From positions 5,518,001 to 5,582,000 of the forward strand of contig CP108400.1 of NCBI GenBank assembly GCA_045039925.1: a stretch of DNA of 64,000 nucleotides. The letters run 5' to 3'. Source of the stretch: Yinghuangia sp045039925. Lineage in GTDB: Bacteria > Actinomycetota > Actinomycetes > Streptomycetales > Streptomycetaceae. The translations under genes were made by a program, and so were the position numbers. Positions 38,240 to 47,960 of the stretch are shown here, piece after piece (position 1 is the stretch's first letter; each line of letters begins with the position of its first letter). The notes under the pieces were generated by a model that saw nothing but the letters and a program-made list of their open reading frames with translations, did no database searches and had not been told where the DNA came from.

Positions 38240-38280
38240 TTTCACCCACACGAGTGAACATCTTTCACCGTCACGGGTGA
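38240..38280. promoter_or_regulatory. Two tandem TTTCACC-type inverted repeats
   Basis: TTTCACCCACACGAGTGAA (38240-38258) and TTTCACCGTCACGGGTGA (38263-38280) are two copies of one imperfect palindrome with a 23-bp period, in the gap between the divergent aminotransferase and DUF2617 genes. The helical spacing of about two turns suggests cooperative binding by an unknown regulator. Confidence 0.5.
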
Positions 38281-38363
38281 CGACGGCGAGGCGGCCAGCC
38301 CCTACCGTGAAGCGAACCCCGCCCCGCCCGCCCCATGGCCCCCGCCCTGATGCCTACTAAGCG

Positions 38364-38861
38364 ATGCATGCCGAACTGAGCACGACCTACTCCGACACCC
38401 GCGCCGACGCCCTGGGCTGGTACCTGGGCCTCGGCCCGCTGCGACCGCTCGCGCTGCGCTCGCTCGACCTCGGCGGCGTGTGCCTGGAACTGCGCCTGCT
38501 GGGCGCGTCCCATCAGGTACTCGTACGCTCCGCGCACGGCGTCTGCTCCGAGACGGTCGCCTGTCTCGGCGGGCAGCGCACCCCCCTGCCGGCCCGGGCC
38601 GCGCAGCGGGTCGACGGCTGGGACTACGAGTTCACGTCGCTCGCCGAGACGCTCGCCGACGACCACTTCGAGGCCCGGGTGCGCTCGCTGCTCGCCGAGG
38701 TCGAGGAGCACCCGGGAGGCATCATCGGCGCGTACCCGGGCGTGCCCTACGCGGTGACCGCGATAGTCGCCGAGCGCCGCGGGTCGGCACTCGGCTGGTC
38801 GACCTGGCACACGTACCCCCAGGAGCGGCGGATCGTCAGCACCCGCAGCCGGGCGACGTGA
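38364..38861 (+). CDS. DUF2617 family protein
   Basis: A 165-residue protein matching the actinobacterial DUF2617 family: LSTTYSDTRADALGWYLG at the N-terminus, LDLGGVCLELRLLGASHQV, ACLGGQRTPLP, and YAVTAIVAERRG then the WSTWHTYPQERRIV tail. The function is unknown; in relatives it lies beside the spermidine synthase-type gene, as here. The start is ATG at 38364; the stop overlaps the next gene's GTG by four bases (GTGA), so the two are translationally coupled. Confidence 0.88.
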   Translation: MHAELSTTYSDTRADALGWYLGLGPLRPLALRSLDLGGVCLELRLLGASHQVLVRSAHGVCSETVACLGGQRTPLPARAAQRVDGWDYEFTSLAETLADDHFEARVRSLLAEVEEHPGGIIGAYPGVPYAVTAIVAERRGSALGWSTWHTYPQERRIVSTRSRAT

Positions 38862-39718
38862 GTCCGTCGGACCTGACGCCGTTTCAGAGCGACGGAGCCG
38901 GTCCGTACCGGGTCGCCGGACGCCCCAAAGGCCGCCACCGCAAGGCCGAGGACGGACCGGCTCCGGGCGGGGCCGCGGAAGCCCTTCCGTTGCCCCCCGG
39001 AGCGGCCCGCTGGCTCGTGCTCGCGGCCGTGCTCGTCTGCTCGGCCTGCGGGCTGGTGTACGAGCTGGCCCTCGTCGCGCTCGGCGGCCAACTGGGCCCG
39101 GACCCGGTGGCCGAGACGTCCGTCATCCTCTCGGTGATGGTCTTCTCGATGGGCCTGGGCGCGCTCGCCGCAAAGCCGTTCGGCCACCGCCCGGCCGAGG
39201 CGTTCGCGGTCGTCGAGAGCGCCCTCGCGGCGGTCGGCGGCACGTCCGTGTCCGTCGTCTACACGGGCGCGCAGGTGTTCGGCCTCTACCGCGTGACGAT
39301 GCTCACCGTCTGCGTCGCGACCGGCGTCCTCGTCGGCGCCGAGATCCCGCTGCTCATGACGCTGGTGCAGCGCATCCGGCAGCAGGAGGCCGGGCACGCG
39401 GTCGCCGACCTCTTCGCCGCCGACTACGTCGGTGCGCTCGGCGGCGGGCTGCTGTTCCCCTTCCTGCTGCTGCCCGCGCTGGGCCAGGTGGGCACGGTCG
39501 CGCTGGTCGGCGCCGTCAACGCGCTCGTCGGGACCTTCGTGGTGCTGTGGCTCTTCCGCGCCGACCTCGACCGGCGCGCCCGGACCCGGATGTGCGTCCT
39601 GGTCGCCTCCGCGCTGGCCGTGATCGGCTGCGCCGCGGCGTTCGGACCGGATCCGCCGACGACGACGCGCGAGGGAGACGGATCGAAGTGCTCGTACACA
39701 TGTAGTACCGGTGCGTAG
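38858..39718 (+). pseudogene. Spermidine synthase-like membrane protein lacking the catalytic domain
   Basis: A 286-residue protein. After 50 cytoplasmic residues it has about six membrane segments (LVLAAVLVCSACGLVYELALVALGG, SVILSVMVFSMGLGALAAK, VTMLTVCVATGVLVGAEIPLL, ADYVGALGGGLLFPFLLLPALG and a final LVASALAVIGCAAAF). This is the N-terminal membrane half of the actinobacterial polyamine aminopropyltransferase-like protein, in which a methyltransferase-like spermidine synthase domain should follow. Instead it ends after CAAAFGPDPPTTTREG and a short tail, with no trace of the domain in the next 100 bp. It is probably truncated, or reduced to a membrane protein. Confidence 0.72.
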
Positions 39719-39814
39719 GCTTCCTCTCGGTGTCGGGGTGTCGCACAGTTGTGCTCGTGGCGGCAGCACCCGCTGTCTCCGCGACACCCGCAGGCGGAGG
39801 AGGACGACGAACCC

Positions 39815-40507
39815 ATGGCGTACGAGGTCGTGGTGCCGATCCCGGTCCGGCTCGTCTGGGGTGTCTTCCACGACGCCGCGCGGCTCGCCGAGTGCGTGCC
39901 CGGGCTGTCGAACGACGACCCGCCGCGCCACGACGGCGAAGGCCCCTACTTGTCCGGCAGGCTGCGGCTGCGTGCGGGCGGGACGACGGTGACGTACCGC
40001 GGCGTGGTCGCCGTGGCCGAGGCCGAGCAGCCGCTCGCCGTCGTCGCGACGGCCGAAGGCGTGGAGGCGCGCGGCGAGGCGCCGGTCAAGGCCGTCCTCA
40101 CGATCCGGCTCGACGACGAAGGGCCGTCCACCCGACTGGTCTTCGACGGGACGCTCAGCGCACAGGGCCGCACCGCCGAGCTGCCGCCCGAGCAACTGTC
40201 CGCGGCCTGGCGCCGGTTGGCCGACCGCTTCGGCGCCGCACTGACCGAGGAACTGGCGCCGGTACGCGACCAGGAGCTTCCGGACGCCGCCCCGGTGCGC
40301 CTCGTCGCACTCCCCGACGCCGCGCCGACCGTCGTCGAGTCCCGTCCCCGCACGGTCGTCGTGCCGGCCCCCGATCCCGAGGGCTCGCGCGCCAAGCCGC
40401 TGGTACGCCGGCTCGCCCCGCCGACCGCGCTGCTCGTCGGCGCGTTCCTGGCCCGCCGCGCGGTGCGCGCCCGGCGGCGCCGCAAGGCGGCACGCGACGA
40501 GGACTGA
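39815..40507 (+). CDS. SRPBCC (START-like) ligand-binding protein
   Basis: A 230-residue protein with an N-terminal SRPBCC/CoxG-type helix-grip domain (VVPIPVRLVWGVFHDAARLAECVPGLS, then LRLRAGGTTVTYRG and a long C-terminal helix WRRLADRFGAAL) and a Pro-rich linker with a basic, possibly membrane-associated end (LLVGAFLARRAVRARRRRK). The ligand is unknown. GGAGGAGG is upstream of the ATG at 39815. Before IS copy 2 landed, its stop was only 44 bp from the pyrE start, so the two were probably one operon. Confidence 0.85.
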   Translation: MAYEVVVPIPVRLVWGVFHDAARLAECVPGLSNDDPPRHDGEGPYLSGRLRLRAGGTTVTYRGVVAVAEAEQPLAVVATAEGVEARGEAPVKAVLTIRLDDEGPSTRLVFDGTLSAQGRTAELPPEQLSAAWRRLADRFGAALTEELAPVRDQELPDAAPVRLVALPDAAPTVVESRPRTVVVPAPDPEGSRAKPLVRRLAPPTALLVGAFLARRAVRARRRRKAARDED

Positions 40508-40541
40508 CCGGCTGACCGGGAGCGCGCGGGCCGCCCACTAG

Positions 40542-41543
40542 ATGAATGAGTCCAAGGGGTGTTGTTGCGGTCAGTGATCGTAGGCGGTCAGTGATCGTTT
40601 GATCGGTTGTCCGGTCTTGTCGTTGTGCCAGATCGCTGCGGTGAGGGCCAGGATCCTGGTGAGCACCCGAACGGCCACCCCGGCGGGGCTCTTGCCGCCG
40701 TGTCGTTCCAGGTCGAGCTGGCCTTTGAAGGTCTGGTTGATCGACTCGATGACCTGCCGCAGTGGTTTGAACAGGTGTGCTCCGGCCCGCTCGGGCTCCC
40801 CCTTGCGGGCCGGTCGCAAGAGGACCAGGTCACGCTCGGTGAGGTCGTGCTCGAACTCGCGGCCGTAGTAGTTCTTGTCGGCGATGATCGTCTGGCCGGG
40901 GTGGGAGGCGAGGACGTCGGGTGCGGTGTCGAGCATGTCGCGCAGGGTCTCGCGTTCGTCGGCCTTGGCGCCGGTGAGCGCGAACAGGACCGGCAGCCCG
41001 CCGAGGGTGCAGACCAGGTGCAGGCGCAGGCCCCAGAAGTACCGCGAGTGCGACGCGCAGTAGCCGTACTGGGCCCAGCCGGCCAGGTCCGAGCGCTTGG
41101 CGGTCTCGCGGGAGCAGCCGCACCCGACCGGGGTGGAGTCGACCAGCCACACGTCGTCGCTCCACAGCGTCGTGTCCGTCGCCAGCGACCGGATCACGGC
41201 GGTGAGCAGGGCGGACGCGGCGCGCAGGCGCTTGCCGTAACCGGACTGCCCGGGCACGTAGGGGAACAGGTGGCGGAAGTCGCGGTCGACGCGGCGCAGC
41301 CAGCGCCGCTCGGAGGTGTAGCCGAGCAGCGCCGACATCACCGCGAGGGTGACCAGTTCAGCGTCGCCGAGCGTGGGGGCGATCCCGACCTTCGGACGCC
41401 GCGGCGCCAGATCCGGCGAAGCCTTCAAGGCGTCATCGACCTTGACATAGAGTGCAGTTGCGAGGGTGTCCACGTCTGTCTTCACACACTGACATTGGAC
41501 GCCCTCGCTTCATGCCCGCAGGCGAACCCTTGGACTCATTCAT
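40542..41543 (-). mobile_element. Insertion sequence, IS982-like, copy 2 (1002 bp)
   Basis: The same element as at 8133-9134, in the opposite orientation, of identical length and with an identical encoded transposase. It is flanked by CTAG on both sides (40538-40541 and 41544-41547). It sits between the SRPBCC gene and pyrE, with its right end ten bases before the pyrE ATG. Confidence 0.93.
40571..41485 (-). CDS. IS982-like family transposase (copy 2)
   Basis: Identical in sequence (304 residues) to the transposase at 8191-9105, with the same DDE segments LVDSTPV, IIADKNYYGREF and IESINQTFKGQL. Transcription runs away from pyrE. No damage is seen. Confidence 0.93.
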   Translation of the reverse strand: MKTDVDTLATALYVKVDDALKASPDLAPRRPKVGIAPTLGDAELVTLAVMSALLGYTSERRWLRRVDRDFRHLFPYVPGQSGYGKRLRAASALLTAVIRSLATDTTLWSDDVWLVDSTPVGCGCSRETAKRSDLAGWAQYGYCASHSRYFWGLRLHLVCTLGGLPVLFALTGAKADERETLRDMLDTAPDVLASHPGQTIIADKNYYGREFEHDLTERDLVLLRPARKGEPERAGAHLFKPLRQVIESINQTFKGQLDLERHGGKSPAGVAVRVLTRILALTAAIWHNDKTGQPIKRSLTAYDH

Positions 41544-41557
41544 CTAGTCTTTCCGGC

Positions 41558-42097
41558 ATGAGCGCCGACCGTGATGCCCTTCTCGCCCAGATCAAGGACA
41601 AGGCCGTGGTGCACGGCCGCGTCACCCTGTCCTCCGGCAAGGAGGCCGACTACTACGTCGACCTGCGCCGGGTGACGCTGGACGCGGAAGCCGCGCCGCT
41701 GGTCGGCCGGGTCATGCTGGACGCGACCGCGGACCTCGACTACGAGGCGGTCGGCGGGCTGACGCTCGGTGCCGACCCGGTCGCCGCGGCGATGCTGCAC
41801 GCCGCCGCCGCACGGGGCCGCAAGCTCGACGCCTTCGTGGTCCGCAAGACCGGCAAGGCACACGGCCTCCAGCGCCGCATCGAAGGCCCCGACGTCGCGG
41901 GCCGCCGGGTGCTCGCCGTCGAGGACACCTCCACCACCGGCGGCTCGGTGCTCGCCGCCGTCGAGGCGCTCCGCGAGGCCGGGGCCGAGGTCGTCGGCGT
42001 CGCGGTCATCGTGGAACGCGGCGCGGCCCCCGCAATTGACGCCGCGGGGCTGCCCTATGTGACGGCGTACTCACTCAGTGATCTCGACCTGGGCTGA
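41558..42097 (+). CDS. pyrE: Orotate phosphoribosyltransferase
   Basis: A 179-residue OPRTase that makes OMP from orotate and PRPP in pyrimidine synthesis. It has the PRPP motif VLAVEDTSTTGGS (about 115-127), LSSGKEADYYVDLRRVTLDAEA at the substrate-binding start, GLTLGADPVAAA and the flexible-loop VVRKTGKAHG. There is no Shine-Dalgarno within reach of the ATG at 41558, and a TAGTCT hexamer lies seven bases upstream, so translation may be leaderless. IS copy 2 is inserted right upstream and cuts it off from the SRPBCC gene. Confidence 0.97.
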   Translation: MSADRDALLAQIKDKAVVHGRVTLSSGKEADYYVDLRRVTLDAEAAPLVGRVMLDATADLDYEAVGGLTLGADPVAAAMLHAAAARGRKLDAFVVRKTGKAHGLQRRIEGPDVAGRRVLAVEDTSTTGGSVLAAVEALREAGAEVVGVAVIVERGAAPAIDAAGLPYVTAYSLSDLDLG

Positions 42098-42444
42098 TTC
42101 ACGAACAATTCTTTTGCCCCCCGTTGCCTTGTCACAACCATTCGATATGGTCATGACCCGGCCCTTCGCCAACCAGGGCGGTGGGGCCGGTATTTCGCAC
42201 GGGGGATTCCAGCATGCCCACGATCGGTTCCGTCGTCCCGGCGCGCCCTTCCGGCGCTCGGCAGTCGGACGCGGGACGGGCGTGTTTCGGTGCCCCTGAC
42301 GTGATGGCACTTCGCCGCTTACCGCGCTTCTGAGCCTTTTCCGCGCGTTCGGCGGACTTTTATCGACGCTGTTCTCCGGGCCGGGGGCAATTCGCCCTGC
42401 CTGCGCCCGGCTATTCGTTGTCCCCGAAATCCCCGAGGTTTTCC
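42098..42444. other. 347-bp intergenic region upstream of LAETG surface protein
   Basis: No gene is supported. It contains a more AT-rich patch with the inverted repeat ACCAT-TCGAT-ATGGT (42138-42152) next to TTGTCA, a possible promoter, and a pyrimidine-rich stretch at 42310-42380. Nothing else was recognised. Confidence 0.4.
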
Positions 42445-43443
42445 ATGCAGCTGCGCCGCAGCCTTGCCGTGACCGCGGTCACGGCCCTCGCGTCCTCGGC
42501 GGCCCTGTTCGCCGCCCCGGTCGCCTTCGCCGACGAGACCGCCACGCCGACGCCCACCGCGACGGCCACGGCGACCACGGACGCCACGGCGACGACCACG
42601 CCGACCGCGACCACAACCCCGACCGGCACGCCGAGCGCTTCCGCGCCGGACGCGAAGACCCCGGCGCCCACGGCCCCGAGCTCGACGCCGACGACGCAGG
42701 CCGCCGCTCCGGAGCTTCCGGCCGCGGGCACGGTGATCCCGAACGACCAGAAGGGCGACGACCGCACCTCCGTCTCGTTCAGGAACTTCCCGGCCAAGCT
42801 CGTTCCGGGCGCTGCGGCCAAGGAGTTCAGCGCGGTCGTCACGAACAACACCGACAAATCCATCGACATCTCGCCGGAGATCTACCTCCAGACCGTCGGC
42901 GGCACGCTGCGCGCCGAGCACGTCAAGGTCGAGTACCTGCGCGACGGCAAGTGGCAGACCGCCAAGCTGGCCAACGTCGACCTTGAGGGCAACGCTGTCC
43001 TCGGCGTCATCGGCGGGGGCTGGACCATTGACGACGAGGGCTACTACAGCTACGAGTCGCCGTACTCCGTCGGTAAGAAGGCCACGCTCGACGTCAAGGT
43101 CCGCGTGTCGCTCACCGCGTCCGCCCCGCTCGGCGTCGGCGTCGGCGTGCTGGGCAGCGTCGCCTGGGTCAACGACGAGCAGTTCTCCTCCATCGAGTCC
43201 CGGAGCGACTTCTACGTCTTCCACATCGTGAAGACGGACGACGCCCCCAAGCCGGCGGACAACGGCGCCAAGCCGAAGCCGAAGCCGAAGCCCACCAAGC
43301 CGGGTGCGGAGCTCGCGGAGACCGGCGGCGACGACTCGTCGGCGACGACGATCGCGATCGTCGGCGGGGTCGCGCTGGTCGGCGGCGCCGGCCTGCTCGT
43401 CGTGATGCGCCGCCGCAACAACGGCGGTTCCGCGGCCGCCTGA
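42445..43443 (+). CDS. Cell-wall-anchored surface protein with LAETG sorting signal
   Basis: A 332-residue secreted protein. It has a signal peptide (MQLRRSLAVTAVTALASSAALFAAPVAFA), a Thr/Pro-rich linker (about 30-95), a globular domain of about 180 residues (SVSFRNFPAKLVPG to SDFYVFHIVK), a Lys-Pro-rich stem (KPKPKPKPTKPG), and a sorting signal: LAETG, a hydrophobic helix and the basic tail MRRRNNGG. LAXTG is the motif of class E sortases in streptomycetes, so it should be covalently linked to peptidoglycan. The domain itself is not recognised. No sortase gene is adjacent. Confidence 0.88.
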   Translation: MQLRRSLAVTAVTALASSAALFAAPVAFADETATPTPTATATATTDATATTTPTATTTPTGTPSASAPDAKTPAPTAPSSTPTTQAAAPELPAAGTVIPNDQKGDDRTSVSFRNFPAKLVPGAAAKEFSAVVTNNTDKSIDISPEIYLQTVGGTLRAEHVKVEYLRDGKWQTAKLANVDLEGNAVLGVIGGGWTIDDEGYYSYESPYSVGKKATLDVKVRVSLTASAPLGVGVGVLGSVAWVNDEQFSSIESRSDFYVFHIVKTDDAPKPADNGAKPKPKPKPTKPGAELAETGGDDSSATTIAIVGGVALVGGAGLLVVMRRRNNGGSAAA

Positions 43444-43490
43444 TGCGGTCGTGCGCAATACACCCGGACGGGTGTACCTGACGCACACAT

Positions 43491-43527
43491 GAAGGCGCCC
43501 CCGGCCGGTTCGGCCGGGGGCGCCTTC
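43491..43527. terminator. Bidirectional hairpin terminator
   Basis: A perfect 17-bp stem GAAGGCGCCCCCGGCCG / CGGCCGGGGGCGCCTTC with a 3-nt loop lies between two convergent genes. Confidence 0.9.
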
Positions 43528-43579
43528 GCGTCGTGGGTTGGGACGTCGTGGATCCCGGGTGTCGTGCCGACGCGGCGGG

Positions 43580-44272
43580 TCAGTTGCCGACCGGCTCCTC
43601 GGCCGCCTCGGCGACCTCGGCGCCGGCGCGCTTCTTGGCCTTCCGCTCGCGAAGGACCTCGATGATGATCGGCAGCAGCGACACGAGCACGATGACCGCG
43701 ATGCCCGGCAGCAGGTACTTGTCGATGCTGTCGCCGATCGCGTCGCCCAGCCAGTAGCCGGCCAGGATGATGCCGACGGTCCAGACGACGCCGCCGATGA
43801 CGTTCCACAGGAAGAACTTCCGGGCCGGCATCTCCAGGACGCCCGCGACCGGGTTGAGGAACGTGCGGACGATCGGGATGAAGCGCGCGAGGACGACCGC
43901 CTTGGCGGGACCGAACTTCTCGAAGTAGTGCTCGGCCTTGTCGACGTACTCCTTCTTGAACAGCTTGGAGTTCGGCTTGGCGAACATCTTCGGGCCGGCC
44001 TTGGCGCCGATGAAGTGGCCGAGCTGGGCGCCCGCGATGGCGCACAGCGGCGAACCGATCAGCAGCCAGGTCAGCGGCAGGGTCGTGCCGACGACTTTCT
44101 CGGCCGAGCTGGAGGCGGCCACACCGGCGAGAAAGAGCATCGAATCGCCGGGGAAGAAGAACCCGACGAGCAGGCCCGTCTCCGCGAAGATGATCGCGAG
44201 GATGCCGATGAGTCCGAACGTCGAGATGAGTGACGTGGCGTCGAGCACGTTCACAGCGAGGGAGTCCACCAC
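43580..44272 (-). CDS. DedA-family membrane protein
   Basis: A 230-residue integral membrane protein of the DedA/SNARE-associated (VTT) family. It has GILAIIFAETGLLVGFFFPGDSMLFLAG, the characteristic acidic E/GD motif, then FGPAKAVVLARFIPIVRTFLNPVAG with the conserved R...PxxR motif, and a C-terminal membrane segment. DedA proteins are scramblases/flippases for undecaprenyl phosphate and phospholipids. The start is one of two tandem GTG codons at 44272 or 44269. It is convergent with the LAETG protein. Confidence 0.95.
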   Translation of the reverse strand: MVDSLAVNVLDATSLISTFGLIGILAIIFAETGLLVGFFFPGDSMLFLAGVAASSSAEKVVGTTLPLTWLLIGSPLCAIAGAQLGHFIGAKAGPKMFAKPNSKLFKKEYVDKAEHYFEKFGPAKAVVLARFIPIVRTFLNPVAGVLEMPARKFFLWNVIGGVVWTVGIILAGYWLGDAIGDSIDKYLLPGIAVIVLVSLLPIIIEVLRERKAKKRAGAEVAEAAEEPVGN

Positions 44273-44379
44273 GGCAGGGTAGCCCTGTTCGGGGCGTCTC
44301 GTGGAAGCCGGTGCACCCGCACGGTGTTCGTGAGATCACCAGGCGGGTCGGATCGAGGACCGGAAGCGGAGCGGAAAAC

Positions 44380-45759
44380 ATGGTGGAACGACTTGTGGTG
44401 ATCGGCGGCGACGCGGCGGGCGCGTCGGCAGCCTCGCAGGCCAGGCAGCGGCGCGGCCCGGACGACCTGGAGATCGTCGTCCTGGAGCGGGGCCACCACA
44501 CGTCGTATTCGGCGTGCGGGGTGCCCTATTGGGTGGGCGGTCTGGTCGCGGACGCCGACGCGCTGGTCGCCCGGGCGCCCGAGGCGCACCGCGAGCGCGG
44601 ACTCGACGTTCGCCTGGGCAGCGAGGCCGAGGGGATCGACCTGGACAAGCGCGAGGTGGCGGTCCGCGACGTGCGCACCGGGGCGACCGACCGCATCGGG
44701 TTCGACCAGCTGGTGATCGCCACCGGGGCGACCCCGGTACGCCCGCCCGTGCCCGGCATCGACGCCCCCGGCGTGTACGGCGTGCAGACCCTCGACGACG
44801 GGCAGGCGCTCATCGACGCCCTCGACCCCGCGTACACGCACGCCGTCGTGATCGGCGGCGGATACATCGGCGTCGAGATGGCCGAGGCCATGAAGCTGCG
44901 CGGGCTGGACGTCACGGTCCTGGACCGCGGCGTCCAGCCGATGTCCACGCTCGACCCGGACATGGGCGTGCTCGTGCACGAACAGATGGAGGAGATGGGG
45001 ATAAACGTCGTCACGCAGGCCGACGTCCGGGCCGTCGAGACCGGTCCGGACGGGCGGGTGCGGGCGGTCGCGACGGCCGAGCGCTCCTATCCGGCGAACC
45101 TGGTGGTGCTGGGGACCGGGGTACGCCCGAACACCGGCCTCGCCCGCGACGCCGGCCTGCCGCTCGGCGACAGCGGCGGCATCCGCACCGACCTGCGCAT
45201 GCGCGTGTGGGGCGGCGACCCGCGCCACGAGGGCATCTGGGCGGCCGGCGACTGCGTCGAGGTGCTGGATCTGGTGTCCGGCCGGTTCCGGCACATCCCG
45301 CTCGGCACCCACGCCAACAAGCAGGGCCGGGTGGCCGGCATGAACATCGGCGGCGACTACGGGACGTTCCCCGGCGTCGTCGGCACCGCCGTCAGCAAGG
45401 TCTGCGAGCTGGAGATCGCCCGGACCGGGCTGCGCGAGTCGGACGCCGACGCGGTCGGATTCTCGTACGTCACCGCCGTGATCGAGTCGACCGGCCGGGC
45501 CGGCTACTACCCGGGCGCGCAGCGCATGACGGTCAAGATGATCGCCGAACGGGTGAGCGGTCGGCTGCTCGGAGTGCAGATCGTCGGCCGCGACGGCGCC
45601 GCGAAGCGCATCGACGTCGCGGCCGTCGCGCTGACCGCCCGGATGACGGTCGAGGACGTCACCGCCCTCGACCTGGGCTACGCACCGCCGTTCTCACCTG
45701 TGTGGGACCCGATTCTCGTCGCGGCGCGGAAGGCGGGGCAGCGGCTGGCGGAGGCCTGA
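44380..45759 (+). CDS. FAD-dependent CoA-disulfide-reductase-like oxidoreductase
   Basis: A 459-residue two-dinucleotide-domain flavoprotein. It has the FAD-binding start LVVIGGDAAGASAAS, the cysteine motif SACGVPYWVGG with Cys at about 46 (in CoA disulfide reductase and NADH oxidase this Cys is redox active), the NAD(P)-binding HAVVIGGGYIGVE, and the FAD-binding IWAAGDCVE. The C-terminal dimerisation domain begins at about 325. It probably reduces CoA disulfide, a persulfide or oxygen. The ATG at 44380 is preceded by GGAAGCGGAGCGG. Confidence 0.9.
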   Translation: MVERLVVIGGDAAGASAASQARQRRGPDDLEIVVLERGHHTSYSACGVPYWVGGLVADADALVARAPEAHRERGLDVRLGSEAEGIDLDKREVAVRDVRTGATDRIGFDQLVIATGATPVRPPVPGIDAPGVYGVQTLDDGQALIDALDPAYTHAVVIGGGYIGVEMAEAMKLRGLDVTVLDRGVQPMSTLDPDMGVLVHEQMEEMGINVVTQADVRAVETGPDGRVRAVATAERSYPANLVVLGTGVRPNTGLARDAGLPLGDSGGIRTDLRMRVWGGDPRHEGIWAAGDCVEVLDLVSGRFRHIPLGTHANKQGRVAGMNIGGDYGTFPGVVGTAVSKVCELEIARTGLRESDADAVGFSYVTAVIESTGRAGYYPGAQRMTVKMIAERVSGRLLGVQIVGRDGAAKRIDVAAVALTARMTVEDVTALDLGYAPPFSPVWDPILVAARKAGQRLAEA

Positions 45760-45941
45760 CGCGGGCCGGCGGCCGGGCGTCCCCGTACCGGTTCCGGGGC
45801 ACATTTCCGGTGCACGGGGCCGGGGGTAGGAGGGTGTCACGCGCGAACAGGTCTGCCAGGATGGGCGCCAAGCGGTGATACGGCCATCCGTGTCGAAACC
45901 CTCATATCCGCCGCACGCTCGTTTGACGAGGAGCCATACGC

Positions 45942-46964
<1,023 letters not shown>

Positions 46965-47029
46965 CGTCCGGCAGCGTCCGCGCGGGCCGGCGAACCCCGG
47001 TCCCGCGTAAGGTCGGAGGAACACGTGTA

Positions 47030-47059
47030 CGGCCCGGCACCCTCGGGGGTGCCGGGCCG
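47030..47059 (+). terminator. Terminator of fba
   Basis: A 13-bp stem CGGCCCGGCACCC / GGGTGCCGGGCCG lies 65 bp past the fba stop, also in position to serve the facing lipoprotein gene. Confidence 0.8.
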
Positions 47060-47066
47060 CGCGCGT

Positions 47067-47324
47067 TCACCGGCGCCAGGGCATCGGCACGTTCTGCGGG
47101 GCGCCGGGTACGCCGCGCGGGTCCTTCTTGGTGGGCTTGACGGGCACCGCGCTGTCGCGGGGCGCCGCGCCGGCGGACGAACCGGGCCGCGGCCGCTTGC
47201 TGTTGCCGTCCTTCCGGTCTTGGCCGTCCTTGCCGCCGCCGCATGCCGTCAGTGCCAGCACCGAGGCGAGGACGACGGCGAGGCCGACGGCGGAGGCGTG
47301 CCTGCGGCCGGGCCGCGTGTCCAT
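47067..47324 (-). CDS. Small secreted lipoprotein
   Basis: An 85-residue protein with a lipoprotein signal: basic MDTRPGRR, a hydrophobic core and lipobox LTAC with Cys at residue 28. The mature part is only about 57 residues, charged and Pro-rich (GGGKDGQDRKDGNSKRPRPG), with no fold I recognise. AGGGGAT lies just upstream of the ATG. It is convergent with fba and divergent from the DUF3151 gene. Confidence 0.7.
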   Translation of the reverse strand: MDTRPGRRHASAVGLAVVLASVLALTACGGGKDGQDRKDGNSKRPRPGSSAGAAPRDSAVPVKPTKKDPRGVPGAPQNVPMPWRR

Positions 47325-47509
47325 GGATCCCCTAAGACTGCCGAACCGCCGAACCGCGGCTGAACCGGTCGTACGCACGCCGACCCTAGCGGTCGCCGGG
47401 CACCAAGGCGCGCCGGTGGGCGGGGCGCGCGGGTCCTCGCGCGGGTGCGTCGCCCGCGCGGCGGGGACGGCTGCGGGCTGCGCCGCCCGGCGCGGTGCAG
47501 GATGGGGGC

Positions 47510-47926
47510 ATGACCATCGACCAGAACCTCTTCGGCGGCCCCGAGCCGACGCTCCTGCCCGACGAACCGGAGCCGCGCACGCTCCTGGAGTCCGGCACCG
47601 ACCCGTCCGAGGTCGCCGCGAAGTACCCCAAGTCTTCGGCCGCGTGGGCCGCCCTCGCCGACCGCGCGTTCGCGGCGGGGAGCGTGGTGGAGTCCTACGC
47701 GTACGCCCGCACCGGCTACCACCGGGGCCTCGACGCGCTGCGCAAGGCGGGCTGGCGCGGCCACGGCCCGGTGCCGTGGGAGCACGAGCCGAACCAGGGG
47801 TTCCTGCGCGCCCTGAACGCGCTCGCGCGGGCCGCGGGGGCGATCGGCGAGGAGGAGGAGCACGTGCGCTGCACGCTGTTCCTGCGCGACAGCAGCAAGA
47901 CCGCGGCCGACCTGTTCGAGGGCTGA
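47510..47926 (+). CDS. DUF3151 family protein
   Basis: A 138-residue soluble protein matching the actinobacterial DUF3151 family (fixed neighbour of fba in many genomes). Typical segments are the N-terminal LFGGPEPTLLP, RTLLESGTDPSEVAAKYPKSSAAWAALA and the YAYARTGYHRGLDALRKAGWRGHGPVPWEHEPNQGFLRAL block. It looks like a helical TPR-like repeat pair. The function is unknown. The ATG at 47510 has GGATGGGGG upstream. Confidence 0.88.
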   Translation: MTIDQNLFGGPEPTLLPDEPEPRTLLESGTDPSEVAAKYPKSSAAWAALADRAFAAGSVVESYAYARTGYHRGLDALRKAGWRGHGPVPWEHEPNQGFLRALNALARAAGAIGEEEEHVRCTLFLRDSSKTAADLFEG

Positions 47927-47960
47927 CGGTCCTCGGAGTACGGGGCTGACGGACCCTCAA

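Noticed and set aside
42078..42299. A 73-codon frame between pyrE and the LAETG gene
   Set aside because: It overlaps the end of pyrE, lacks a ribosome site and has no family resemblance.
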